From NCBI RefSeq assembly GCF_009793355.1, contig NZ_WTKP01000004.1, forward strand, positions 124,001 to 188,000: 64,000 nucleotides of DNA, written 5' to 3'. The notes below the pieces were generated by a model that did not search any database, was not told the origin of the DNA, and saw only the letters and a list, made by a program, of their open reading frames with translations. Position numbers and translations under genes: made by a program. Below are positions 43,887-52,479 of this stretch, one piece after another (position 1 is the stretch's first letter; the number at the start of each line of letters is the position of its first letter). Source of the DNA: Vreelandella zhuhanensis. Lineage in GTDB: Bacteria; Pseudomonadota; Gammaproteobacteria; Pseudomonadales; Halomonadaceae.

Positions 43887-44375
43887 ATGAAAGAGACCAC
43901 CAAAGAAACCACCCTGGACGGACATGACCGGCGCATTCTCACGCTACTCCAGCAGCAGGGACGTATTACCAACAATGAACTTGCCGAACAGATTGGCCTC
44001 TCACCCGCCGCCTGCTGGCGCCGGGTCAAGGCCCTGGAAGAGAGCGGCGTCATCCGCCGCTTCGCCGCCCTGGTGGAACCCAGCCGGGTGGGGCAGCCGT
44101 TATCGGCGTTGGTGATGGTGACGCTGGTTCGCCACCATATCGACAATACCGCCGAGTTCGAAAATCGTATCCTGCAGTACCCGGAAGTGCTGCAGTGCTA
44201 TGCCACCACCGGCAACGCCGACTTCGTGCTACGCGTGGTGATCGAGGACATGGCGGCCTATGACCGCTTTCTGAACGAAAAACTCTTCACCCTCAACGGT
44301 ATTTCCCAGGTCAGCTCCAATTTCGTGCTGCGTAATATCAAGGAAGAAACCGCCATACCTATTAGCAAGGGCTAG
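43887..44375 (+). CDS. Lrp/AsnC-family regulator
   Basis: 162 residues. N-terminal helix-turn-helix (DRRILTLLQQQGRITNNELAEQIGLSPAACWRRVKALEESGVI) and C-terminal AsnC/RAM domain (YATTGNADFVLRVVIEDMAAYDRFLNEKLFTL). Divergent from the indolepyruvate oxidoreductase gene, so it likely activates that gene in response to an aromatic amino acid. Confidence 0.93.
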   Translation: MKETTKETTLDGHDRRILTLLQQQGRITNNELAEQIGLSPAACWRRVKALEESGVIRRFAALVEPSRVGQPLSALVMVTLVRHHIDNTAEFENRILQYPEVLQCYATTGNADFVLRVVIEDMAAYDRFLNEKLFTLNGISQVSSNFVLRNIKEETAIPISKG

Positions 44376-44414
44376 CTTCCAAGGGTTAGCCCGGCGCCAG
44401 GGAGCCTTTGCTGA

Positions 44415-44624
44415 CTAAGTTTCCAGGCCGTCGCGGGCTTCCTGTATCGCCGCCATCACCTGCGCCACGTCGGGCACACGATGGGCCAGCGCCAGCGCCA
44501 GTTGGGCGAGGAACAACGTTTCCTGCGTCTCGGGCACGGCATCCAGCGTCACGGCCAGCTGCTCATAGACCTGTTCGAGATCGGAAAACGGCAAGGTTGT
44601 CTGTGTCGAGGTCGGCGTGGTCAT
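44415..44624 (-). CDS. DUF2783/MhaB-like small protein, second copy
   Basis: 69 residues with PFSDLEQVYEQLAVTLDAV and LAQLALALAHRVPDVAQVMAAI, a diverged match to the 35490-35711 protein. Its start codon overlaps the stop of the flavin hydroxylase as TGATG, repeating the MhaA-MhaB arrangement. Likely a dedicated partner of that enzyme. Confidence 0.72.
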   Translation of the reverse strand: MTTPTSTQTTLPFSDLEQVYEQLAVTLDAVPETQETLFLAQLALALAHRVPDVAQVMAAIQEARDGLET

Positions 44625-46309
44625 CAGTGTTCTCCCAGAGCGGTCTTGAAGGCAGTGTTCAGGGTGGAAGCGTCGAGTGTCTTCCAGCGGGCCGTGACAT
44701 GGCGATCCGGGCGCACCAGATAGGCACTGCCGGGCTCGGCGTCATAGCCATCGAAGCAAGCCCCCTGCCGATCGACCAGAGTGGTGCCCAAGGGTGCCGT
44801 TCCGAAATGGCGCGCGATCACCAGCACATCCAGACCGGTATTGCGTGCCTGAAGATCAGTCAATGCTGTCTGCAGTTCAGGCGTCACGCTACCATCCTCG
44901 CTAAACACCAGCAGGTTGAACCCCGCGCCCAGGTGGTCGAGCAGAAAATCGTCTTCGCCCAAGCGGCGGTTGATCAAGGGCGCGCCGGGCATCGGGCCAG
45001 CGGTGAAACCGGCATCACCGCTGGCAGTTACCGGGCTGTCGGCATAGGTGTAGGGGGTCACCTGGCGCGGGTCGGCGAAGCTGCTGGCGTAATCGTTACG
45101 CAGCGCCAGCGATAAAGCGGCATCGCGCATCAGCCGATAGCCACGGCTGGGCGGGGTCATGAAGCGGGTACTCTTGCCTGCATTGGCGAAGACTTCCAGC
45201 GTGGCGCCGCGCCGTTCCGGGCTGTAGCTATCCAGCAGTTTCTCGGATGCCTCGCCCTTGAGCACCCAGGCCAGTTTCCAGGCGGCGTTGACTGCATCTG
45301 CCAGGCCGTTATTGAGCCCACGCACTCCGAAGATGGGCACTAGATGGGCGCTGTCGCCAATGAACAGCACGCGACCATGGCGATAATCCTCCAGCGCCAG
45401 GGTGTAAGCCTTGTAAAGGCTCCACCACTCAAGCTCCCATTCGCTGTCTTCGCCAAGCATCTCGATGATCATGCCCACGCGTTCGCGGATGGCCGCCTCG
45501 GTCACCGCCTGGTCGGGGTCTTCATCGGCCAACAGTTGATAGTCGATACGCCAGATATCGTCGGGCTGCTTGTGCACCAGAAGCGTGGATTCGGGCATCA
45601 CCGAGGGGCTGAAAAAGGCACGGCGTTCGGTGGGAAAGTCGGATTTCATGCGCACATCGGCAATCACGTAGCGGCCTTCGTAGGCCTCCCCGTGCAAGGA
45701 CAGATCAAACGCCTTGCGTACCACGCTGCGCGCCCCATCAGCAGCCAGCAGATAATCGGCCTCAAGCCGATAGTCGCCTTCGGGGGTGGTGACGCTCAAG
45801 GTCACGCCGTCGTCGTTCTGTGTTGCGTCGCTGACCGCTTGCTGCCAGCGCATCTCGATCAAGGGGCTCTGCATGGCCGCGTCGACCAGAAACTGTTCGA
45901 TGTACTGCTGCTGCAGGTTGTACATCGGCAGAAAACGTTCCTGATCGGAATGCGGCATCTCGAAGCGATAGACTTCATGGTCGTGAAAATAGGTACGCCC
46001 CCTCGTCCAGCCCAGCGCCTTGTCGATAAAAGGCTTTTCCACGCCCAGCTGCTGCAGGATTTCCAGGCTGTGACGCGAAAGACAGATCGCCCTGGAGCCG
46101 TCATTGAGCGTGGCCTTATCATCGAGCACCACCGATTCGATACCCTGGCGGGCAAACTCCAGTGCGGCCGCCACGCCGACCGGCCCTGCCCCGACGATAG
46201 CCACCCGATGGCGGGGTTGATCACCATTCAATTCAGCAGGACGCACGAAGGGAAAATGCGGATAATCGAAATACAGCGAGTCGAGCTCGCCTTTACCGGC
46301 GGGTCGCAT
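44624..46309 (-). CDS. MhaA-like FAD monooxygenase, second copy
   Basis: 561 residues, PheA/MhpA-type. VAIVGAGPVGVAAALEFARQG, SRAICLSRHSLEILQQLG, YLLAADGARSVVRK and FIGDSAHLVPIFGVRGLNNG cover the FAD sites. Related to the mhaA-like protein at 33791 throughout but clearly diverged, so probably a different phenolic substrate. CAGGAGAA precedes ATG 46309. Divergent from a LuxR-type regulator that likely controls it. Confidence 0.88.
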   Translation of the reverse strand: MRPAGKGELDSLYFDYPHFPFVRPAELNGDQPRHRVAIVGAGPVGVAAALEFARQGIESVVLDDKATLNDGSRAICLSRHSLEILQQLGVEKPFIDKALGWTRGRTYFHDHEVYRFEMPHSDQERFLPMYNLQQQYIEQFLVDAAMQSPLIEMRWQQAVSDATQNDDGVTLSVTTPEGDYRLEADYLLAADGARSVVRKAFDLSLHGEAYEGRYVIADVRMKSDFPTERRAFFSPSVMPESTLLVHKQPDDIWRIDYQLLADEDPDQAVTEAAIRERVGMIIEMLGEDSEWELEWWSLYKAYTLALEDYRHGRVLFIGDSAHLVPIFGVRGLNNGLADAVNAAWKLAWVLKGEASEKLLDSYSPERRGATLEVFANAGKSTRFMTPPSRGYRLMRDAALSLALRNDYASSFADPRQVTPYTYADSPVTASGDAGFTAGPMPGAPLINRRLGEDDFLLDHLGAGFNLLVFSEDGSVTPELQTALTDLQARNTGLDVLVIARHFGTAPLGTTLVDRQGACFDGYDAEPGSAYLVRPDRHVTARWKTLDASTLNTAFKTALGEH

Positions 46310-46457
46310 GGCGTTCTCCTGTTACTGTTGTTTTCAAGCATTCAGCTCAGGGATAGCCTATACCCAAGTCGCCTGGGGGGTTGTCCCGCAAAAGCCTGGA
46401 CACCGCCATTGTTTAAACCGCATCAGCCTCAGTTCAAGCCACCCTGAAGGATTTCCC

Positions 46458-47243
46458 ATGAGCGACTTTCTCGACACCGAGCTGACCGACTGGCCGAGTC
46501 TGTTTCCCGGCGTGGCCGCTTGCATCGAGGCGATGGGAAGCGACAGCTTCGAAACCCAATTGCTCGCCTTGCTGCAACAGGCCGTGGGCATCGAGCAATG
46601 CATGATATTTGCCTACGCCGATAATGACGAAGTCGACTGCCTGTTGGCCGCCAATCAGAATAAGCCTCGGGTTGCCGGGCGCCTGGCTCGTCTTTATGCC
46701 GGTGGATTGTTTCGCCAGGACCCCAATTACCTGCACCTGCGTCGGTTGGTCGACAACCGGGAAAATCTTTCCACCGAAGAGTTGACCACCATGCAGGGCG
46801 AGGCCATGTCACCTTCGTATCGTAGTCATCTGTTCGCTTTTCCCGATCTTATCGACAAGGTCTCGCTCAACGTAGCAGCCAGTGACGGTGCCTATTATCT
46901 CAATCTCTATCGAGACACTCAGCGAGGCCCTTTCACCTCGACCGACCTGGCTTGCCTGAATGGCCTGGCGCCGCTGCTGGCCAGTTTGATTCGCCGCCAT
47001 TACAGCAGCACCCGCGCCGGACCCGAGCAACCTAGCGCTCATGAAGCCGCAGTATTGGCGCCTCTCTCCGAGCGTGAACGCCAGCTGTGCCTGTATCTGT
47101 TACGTGGCCACACGCTCAAGACCGCTGCCGCCGAGCTCGATATCGCGCTTTCCACCACCGAGACTTACCGCAAGCGGGCCTACGCCAAGCTCGGCGTCCC
47201 TTCCAAGGCACGCCTGGTGGCGCTCTGTCGGCAAGAATCCTGA
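46458..47243 (+). CDS. LuxR-type regulator
   Basis: 261 residues. N-terminal sensor-like domain of unknown ligand; C-terminal HTH_LuxR with LSERERQLCLYLLRGHTLKTAAAELDIALSTTETYRKRAYAKLGV. The usual acyl-homoserine-lactone site residues are not evident, so it is better seen as a solo regulator. Start at MSDFLDTEL with GAAGG ahead. Divergent from the second flavin hydroxylase. Confidence 0.88.
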   Translation: MSDFLDTELTDWPSLFPGVAACIEAMGSDSFETQLLALLQQAVGIEQCMIFAYADNDEVDCLLAANQNKPRVAGRLARLYAGGLFRQDPNYLHLRRLVDNRENLSTEELTTMQGEAMSPSYRSHLFAFPDLIDKVSLNVAASDGAYYLNLYRDTQRGPFTSTDLACLNGLAPLLASLIRRHYSSTRAGPEQPSAHEAAVLAPLSERERQLCLYLLRGHTLKTAAAELDIALSTTETYRKRAYAKLGVPSKARLVALCRQES

Positions 47244-47265
47244 ATGACAAGAACCCTGAACGATT

Positions 47266-47288
47266 AAACCCCGACAGAGCCGGGGTTT
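47266..47288. terminator. Terminator between luxR-type and DUF6455-like genes
   Basis: AAACCCCG (47266-47273), 7-nt loop, CGGGGTTT (47281-47288). It lies between two converging genes and may end both transcripts; the minus strand continues TAAT, the plus strand TACG. Confidence 0.65.
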
Positions 47289-47316
47289 ACGCGTGAAACG
47301 AAAGAGCCTCGAAAGG

Positions 47317-47760
47317 TTACTCTTCGACGTGGGCACCCATCCGATCAAACGAGTCGGCGTTGGGGCAGAAGTCACGGAAGGTCTCGACATCGGTGGTGTG
47401 GCGCAGCGACTTCCAGCAATGGCCCACCACAGGGCATGCATTGCAGGTGGTTTCGAGAGATGCTTGCTTCTCGCCGAGGTTTTCGAGCACCAGACCGAAG
47501 CGCTGCACCATCACCGGCATCAATGATTGGGCGGGGCGAAACCCGACATAGGTACCCTGTGCCAGCTGTTTGGCGACTTCCTGTTCAAAGGTGGCATCCA
47601 GCGGCAGGGTGATATCGTTGACCACCTCATGAAAGGCGCCCGGCGACTCGTTCTGCATACCTCGCGCCAACGCAGGGGTGGAAGCCCGGTAGCAACGCTC
47701 ACTGACACGCTCCCACCAGGATGGACGCTTTGCAGGGGTTTGAGATTGGGGATGAGTCAT
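47317..47760 (-). CDS. Small cysteine-rich protein, DUF6455-like, second copy
   Basis: 147 residues with C-x2-C-x5-C-W-x15-C-P-N-A (CNACPVVGHCW ... FCPNA), the same spacing as the 24888-25274 protein although the rest differs. PSWWERVSERCYRAS near the N-terminus. AAGGGAGAA is 5 nt before ATG 47760. Divergent from a marR gene, with a palindromic operator between them. Possible metal-binding protein linked to an aromatic oxygenase; function unknown. Confidence 0.68.
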   Translation of the reverse strand: MTHPQSQTPAKRPSWWERVSERCYRASTPALARGMQNESPGAFHEVVNDITLPLDATFEQEVAKQLAQGTYVGFRPAQSLMPVMVQRFGLVLENLGEKQASLETTCNACPVVGHCWKSLRHTTDVETFRDFCPNADSFDRMGAHVEE

Positions 47761-47832
47761 GATCGTTCTCCCTTCTAGTGAATAACTGCAGTATCGTTGC
47801 GATATTCAGCGCCTACCTTGACCAGGATCAAA

Positions 47833-47852
47833 TTTGTTTCACTTGAAACTAT
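47833..47852. promoter_or_regulatory. Palindromic operator, DUF6455-like/marR divergent region
   Basis: TTTGTTTC, centre ACTT, GAAACTAT (47833-47852). The core GTTTC-N4-GAAAC equals the site at 32612, and the right half is identical to it. It lies 50 bp before the likely marR start, consistent with autoregulation. Confidence 0.6.
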
Positions 47853-47901
47853 AAGCCTGCGGCTTGAACCTTTTTGCCCACTTGCCACCGGACGCCAGAT
47901 C

Positions 47902-48378
47902 GTGACTCATTCGGATACTCCCCAACTGACATTGAAGCGTTTCTTCCCCTACCGCCTCGCCAATCTGCAGGCAGCCGTGAGTGGCGCTGTGGGGCGGTTG
48001 TATACCGGGCGTTTCAATCTGACGCATCAGGAATGGCGGGTGCTGGCGACTCTCAGCGAATATCCCGAGCTTTCCGCCAAGGACATCGCGACCCATACCA
48101 ATCTGGAAAAAATGCAAGTGAGCCGGGCGATTGCCCGCATGACGGAACGTGGGCTTCTGCTCCAGCACCCGGCAGCGCACGACCGACGCTATCTACGCCT
48201 GCAACTGACGGAAAAAGGCCTGCAAACCTACCGGGACATCGTACCGTTGGTACTGGAAAGAGAGGCGTACTTGCTGGACGCGCTGAGCGCTGAAGAACAA
48301 CAACTGCTCGATGGATTGCTCGACAAGCTGCTGGAACGCACCCACCAGCTTGCCGAGCAGGATAAACTCAAGGAGTGA
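47902..48378 (+). CDS. MarR-family regulator
   Basis: 158 residues. Winged helix: GRFNLTHQEWRVLATLSEYP, SAKDIATHTNLEKMQVSRAIARMTERGLL, wing AAHDRRYLRLQLTEKG. I start at GTG 47902 because the longer open frame (to 47797) would place the operator inside the gene, and family similarity begins at LTLKRFFPYRLANL. A likely regulator of the three palindromes at 32612, 47833 and 48966. Tail overlaps the VOC gene by 11 bp. Confidence 0.87.
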   Translation: MTHSDTPQLTLKRFFPYRLANLQAAVSGAVGRLYTGRFNLTHQEWRVLATLSEYPELSAKDIATHTNLEKMQVSRAIARMTERGLLLQHPAAHDRRYLRLQLTEKGLQTYRDIVPLVLEREAYLLDALSAEEQQLLDGLLDKLLERTHQLAEQDKLKE

Positions 48379-48907
48379 ATTCTTCCTCGTGCAGCCAGGC
48401 GGCATGCTTGGGCGCTTTCTTGGTGACCGCCCATTCTTCGATCATCGCAGGGGCGACTTCCTTGAGCTGCTTCATCTGCTCCGCCGTGCCTTTTACGTAA
48501 GTCAGCTCCAGCCGGTGGCCATTGGGGTCAAAGAAGTAGATCGAGCCGATAATGCCGTGCTCGGTCGGGCCAATCACGTCCACACCCTTGGCTTGTAGTT
48601 CGGCCTTGGCTTCCAGCATCGCTTTTTCATCCGCTACCTGAAAGGCAATGTGCTGCACCCATTCCGGGGTGTTGGGGTCCCGGCCCATGGGAGGCGAGTT
48701 GGGGATTTCGAAAAACGCCAGAATATTGCCTTGGCCCGCATCCAGAAACAGATGCATGTAGGGATCCGGTTCCTTGGTGGAAGGCACCTGGTCTTCGGCA
48801 ATGGCGACCAGAAAATCCATATTGAGCTTGTCCTGATACCACTCGACGGTTTCCTTGGCGTCGTTACAGCGATAGGCCACATGGTGAATCTGCTGGATAT
48901 TGATCAT
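48368..48907 (-). CDS. VOC-family (glyoxalase/extradiol dioxygenase-like) protein
   Basis: 179 residues with two beta-alpha-beta-beta-beta modules. Putative metal ligands: His in IHHVAYRC, His in VQHIAFQV, Glu in HRLELTYV. That 2-His-1-Glu set fits an extradiol dioxygenase or glyoxalase-like isomerase. Its promoter holds the perfect palindrome at 48966, so it is probably under the neighbouring MarR. Could act on a ring-cleavage intermediate of the second flavin hydroxylase; substrate unknown. Confidence 0.85.
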   Translation of the reverse strand: MINIQQIHHVAYRCNDAKETVEWYQDKLNMDFLVAIAEDQVPSTKEPDPYMHLFLDAGQGNILAFFEIPNSPPMGRDPNTPEWVQHIAFQVADEKAMLEAKAELQAKGVDVIGPTEHGIIGSIYFFDPNGHRLELTYVKGTAEQMKQLKEVAPAMIEEWAVTKKAPKHAAWLHEEEFTP

Positions 48908-48965
48908 GAGCTGCTCCGATTTGCTTGTTGTTGGTTACCTGACGTGTTCTGGTGACCCCAAGAAT

Positions 48966-48985
48966 ATAGTAACAAACGTTACTAT
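48966..48985. promoter_or_regulatory. Palindromic operator upstream of the VOC gene
   Basis: ATAGTAAC (48966-48973), centre AAAC, GTTACTAT (48978-48985), 59 bp before the VOC start. It shares the ATAGT-x2-C ... G-x2-ACTAT frame with the 32612 and 47833 sites. Confidence 0.6.
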
Positions 48986-49158
48986 CTGCAAATACTTTCT
49001 TGGCCACTCACGTTATCAAGGAGCAGAAAACTCAAAATTGGTGATAAGGAAGGCTGGTTTCTGGCGCCCTATCGTAGATAACAGGTAAACTGCGCAGCCT
49101 CTTTTCCCCTCCAAGAAAGTGGGGGAGTTACCCACCCCTTCGAGTTATAAGAGTTTTT

Positions 49159-50517
49159 ATGAATGCCATTGTTCTTGCCATCCTGGTCATGGTTGGCCTG
49201 AGTCTTGCCCGGGTTTCCGTGGTGTTTGCCCTGATTATCGCAGCCCTGGTAGGCGGCCTGTATGCCGGCATGCCTTTGGGCGAGATTCTCGATGCCTTCA
49301 ATGACGGCCTGGGTAACGGCGCGACTATTGCGCTGTCTTATGCGGTGCTGGGTGCTTTCGCCGTGGCGCTATCGCGTTCGGGCGTCACCGAGCTACTCGC
49401 CAGCCGCGCCATCAACGGCCTTAACCTCAACGATTCCAAAAGCGCTACCGGCGATAACCACCGTTTGATCATTTACACCCTGCTGGCGGCACTATTGGCG
49501 GCATCGATCAGCTCGCAGAACTTGATCCCGGTGCACATCGCCTTCATTCCAGTGCTGGTGCCGCCCCTGCTCAAGCTCATGAATCATCTCAGGCTCGACC
49601 GGCGGGTGGTTGCCTGTGTGATCACCTTCGGTATCACCGCGCCTTACATGTTACTGCCGGTAGGTTTCGGCTCGATCTTTCTGAATGACATCCTGCTGGC
49701 CAATCTCAACGAAAGCGGTGCTGAGCTGGGTTTGGAGGTCACCCGCCAGATGGTACCCATGGCCATGGTGATTCCCATCGGCGGCATGGCATTGGGGCTG
49801 GCTGTGGCGGTGTTGTTCAGTTATCGCAAGAAGCGCGATTATGAAGACCGCGACCTGGCTCACGGCGATGAGACACCCGCCGAGGCGGCACGCCATCTCG
49901 CTACCTGGCAAAAGGCAGTACTGTTGGCGGCCCTGGTCGGGACCGTCACCGTTCAGCTACTTAGCGGTTCCATGGTGCTCGGCGGCATCTTCGGCTTCGC
50001 ACTGCTCTCTGTAAGCGGTGTGTTCCGCTGGCATGAGCAGGACGGCATTTTCACCGAAGGCATGCGCATGATGGCCCTGGTCGGCTTCATCATGATTTCA
50101 GCAGCGGGCTTTGCCAGCGTGATGCAGGCCAGCGGCGAAGTGGAAGGCCTGGTCGCAAGCTCCGCCGACTTGATCGGAGACAACAAGGGGCTTGCCGCCT
50201 TGGTGATGCTGCTCGTGGGCCTGTTCATCACCATGGGCATCGGTTCCTCGTTCTCGACGATTCCGATCATCGCTTCCCTCTATGTGCCGCTGGCACTGAG
50301 TTTCGGCTTTTCACCGATGGCCACCATTGCGCTGGTGGGTACCGCTGCGGCCTTGGGGGATGCAGGCTCCCCGGCATCGGACTCAACGCTCGGCCCCACT
50401 GCCGGCCTGAATGCCGATGGTCAGCATGACCATATCTGGGACAGCGTGGTGCCCACCTTTCTGCACTACAATATCCCGCTGCTCGCCTTCGGCTGGGTGG
50501 CCGCGATGATTCTGTAA
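49159..50517 (+). CDS. Na+/H+ antiporter-family protein (NhaC/YuiF type)
   Basis: 452 residues, about 11 membrane segments. [40 protein letters not shown] and [23 protein letters not shown] mark the Na+/H+ antiporter family (ion transporter superfamily). Members exchange sodium for protons or carry amino or organic acids. Preceded by a 250-bp region with the VOC operator; weak ribosome site. Function assigned by family only. Confidence 0.87.
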   Translation: MNAIVLAILVMVGLSLARVSVVFALIIAALVGGLYAGMPLGEILDAFNDGLGNGATIALSYAVLGAFAVALSRSGVTELLASRAINGLNLNDSKSATGDNHRLIIYTLLAALLAASISSQNLIPVHIAFIPVLVPPLLKLMNHLRLDRRVVACVITFGITAPYMLLPVGFGSIFLNDILLANLNESGAELGLEVTRQMVPMAMVIPIGGMALGLAVAVLFSYRKKRDYEDRDLAHGDETPAEAARHLATWQKAVLLAALVGTVTVQLLSGSMVLGGIFGFALLSVSGVFRWHEQDGIFTEGMRMMALVGFIMISAAGFASVMQASGEVEGLVASSADLIGDNKGLAALVMLLVGLFITMGIGSSFSTIPIIASLYVPLALSFGFSPMATIALVGTAAALGDAGSPASDSTLGPTAGLNADGQHDHIWDSVVPTFLHYNIPLLAFGWVAAMIL

Positions 50518-50576
50518 CACGCCGCCTTGCACTTGGCACAATGAGCTAGCCTTAAATGCTACATCCAGGAGAAACC

Positions 50577-50951
50577 ATGACCCAGCCGACGACACTTTAC
50601 GTTTATTACGACGCCAAATGCCCCGGTTGCCGCCGGGACAGGCAGCGCTATGAACGGCTTGCCGGCAGCAAGGCGAAGGGTATTGAATGGGTGGATGTAA
50701 CTGATAATGCAACACTGCTGCGTGAGCGAGGAGTGGACCCGCAAGAGGCTCTTTTATCGCTGCACGTGGAAGATGAACAGGGGCGGATCTACAACGGTCT
50801 CGATACGTATATCCTGTTGATGAACCGCGCCCCCAGGCTCAAGCCATTGGCCTGGCTGATTGGGCTTCCCGGCATCAAGCCAATGTTGAGCTGGCTCTAT
50901 CAGCGCTGGGTAAAACGTCGCCTGGCCCGCCAGGGGCGCCTGCCCGAATGA
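50577..50951 (+). CDS. DCC-family thiol-disulfide oxidoreductase-like protein
   Basis: 124 residues. YYDAKCPGCRRDRQRYERL is the DUF393/DCC motif with paired Cys; DTYILLMNRAPRLKPLAWLI and the C-terminal hydrophobic segment follow the family pattern. AGGAG lies before ATG 50577. Role in the cell is not well defined for this family. Confidence 0.85.
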   Translation: MTQPTTLYVYYDAKCPGCRRDRQRYERLAGSKAKGIEWVDVTDNATLLRERGVDPQEALLSLHVEDEQGRIYNGLDTYILLMNRAPRLKPLAWLIGLPGIKPMLSWLYQRWVKRRLARQGRLPE

Positions 50952-51005
50952 GTGAACTTATTTTCCTGGATACATCGATAACCAACCAAGCATCGAGAGC
51001 ACCGT

Positions 51006-51386
51006 ATGTCCCAATCATGGCAGAGTTACCGTAGTGCCCCTTCCCCAGGCACGCGCCTCGTAAAGGAAGAGGAACTGCTTCCCAATAGTACGCGCAGTCT
51101 CACGCTGGAAAATGAAAAGGGACGTTTTCCACTTCTACTCATCAAGCTTGAGTCCACACTTGTCGCCTATGTCAACGCCTGCCCACACCAGTACTTACCT
51201 TTGGACCAGCGTGGCAAACGTATTTTAAGTCAAGACGGCGAGCTTCTGCGCTGCACTAACCATGAAGCGAGTTTTTTAACCCGTACCGGCGAAGGTGTCG
51301 GGGGCCATGGGCTGGGATGTGCGCTGGATGCAGTTCCGGTAAGCGTCGAAAGCGACGGCTGGGTAGTGATCGGCAATCCTGAGTAA
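51006..51386 (+). CDS. Rieske [2Fe-2S] domain protein
   Basis: 126 residues; cluster ligands C-P-H in VNACPHQYLPLD and C-T-N-H in LRCTNHEASF, 21 residues apart, with a following GxGxxxAL-like fold. Probably an electron carrier or a small subunit of an oxygenase; no partner oxygenase is adjacent. Converges with the LysR gene. Confidence 0.85.
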   Translation: MSQSWQSYRSAPSPGTRLVKEEELLPNSTRSLTLENEKGRFPLLLIKLESTLVAYVNACPHQYLPLDQRGKRILSQDGELLRCTNHEASFLTRTGEGVGGHGLGCALDAVPVSVESDGWVVIGNPE

Positions 51387-51393
51387 GCCAGGG

Positions 51394-52365
51394 CTAACCC
51401 TTTTCCAACTTGAAGGGTAGCGCCTCGAACAACGCTGCCAGTTCGTTGCACACAAAGCGAGGCTCGATCCACTCTTCCAGATGATCTCGCGTGTACTGCA
51501 AGAAACGCTGGGCCGGCTGCGGTAGGCGGCGATCATTACGGATTATCAGCTGCCAATGGCTTTCGATCGGCAGGCCCTGTACTGGCAGTACTACAAGCTC
51601 GGGATGCTCTTTGGGCAGCACATGCTCAGAGAGCACCGCCACGCCCATCTGGGCTCCCACCGACACCCGTATTGCCTCGTTACTGGCCATTTGCAGGGTC
51701 GAGCGCATCGCCAAGCCGTGTTCCTGCAGCCAGCTTTCCAGCAGCATCCGAGTAGCGGAACCCGGCTCGCGCAGCAACAAGCGTTCGTTGAGCAGCTGTT
51801 CCATCGAGAGCACCCCTGGCGCTTGAGCCAACGGATGTGCGGTAGAGGCAATCGCCACCAGCGGATTACGCATAAAGCGGGCGGCCACCGCATGGTCCAG
51901 TGAAGGCGGGTGGCTGAACACATAGATATCGTCTTCCTGGCGCTCAAAGCGTGTCAGCATCTGGCGACGGTTGCCGATATGCACCGTCACATCGACGTCT
52001 GGAAAGGCGCGACTAAAAGGCCCCAGCAGGCGGGGAAGCACGTACTGGGCGGTGTTCACCAGCGCAATACTGAAGCGCCCCTTGCTGCCTTGCTGCAACG
52101 CACCTAGCTGATCGGCGAAGTCCTCAAAGCGGCCGAGTACGTCGCGGCTTGCCTGGTAAAGCGCCTGGCCGGTGTCGGTCATCCTGAGTTCCTGGGCATG
52201 ATGCTCCAGCAAGGGGCCACCCACCGCTTCGCTCAACCGCTTGAGCTGTTGAGAGACGGTCGGTTGAGTGAGATGGAGTTGCCGCGCCGCTTCGCTGATC
52301 GAGCCGCAGCGCACCACGCTGACATAGACCTGCAACAGCCGAAAGGTGAGATGGCGAACATTCAT
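51394..52365 (-). CDS. LysR-family regulator
   Basis: 323 residues; N-terminal winged helix with SISEAARQLHLTQPTVSQQLKRLSEAVGGPLL, C-terminal periplasmic-binding-like effector domain. Start at MNVRHLTFRLLQ (52365); the open frame further upstream overlaps the sbtA-like gene. Divergent from the SbtA-type transporter, which it probably regulates; CmpR/CbbR-like control of bicarbonate uptake is a fair guess. Confidence 0.92.
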   Translation of the reverse strand: MNVRHLTFRLLQVYVSVVRCGSISEAARQLHLTQPTVSQQLKRLSEAVGGPLLEHHAQELRMTDTGQALYQASRDVLGRFEDFADQLGALQQGSKGRFSIALVNTAQYVLPRLLGPFSRAFPDVDVTVHIGNRRQMLTRFERQEDDIYVFSHPPSLDHAVAARFMRNPLVAIASTAHPLAQAPGVLSMEQLLNERLLLREPGSATRMLLESWLQEHGLAMRSTLQMASNEAIRVSVGAQMGVAVLSEHVLPKEHPELVVLPVQGLPIESHWQLIIRNDRRLPQPAQRFLQYTRDHLEEWIEPRFVCNELAALFEALPFKLEKG

Positions 52366-52479
52366 CGAAATAAACTCATATAGAACATCATCTATGCTAA
52401 AAACCCGATTTATTATTAGTCGACTAAGCCCACCATGGGCAAACTCCTGCACCAAATCAACTCGCGGAGCGATGTATCC

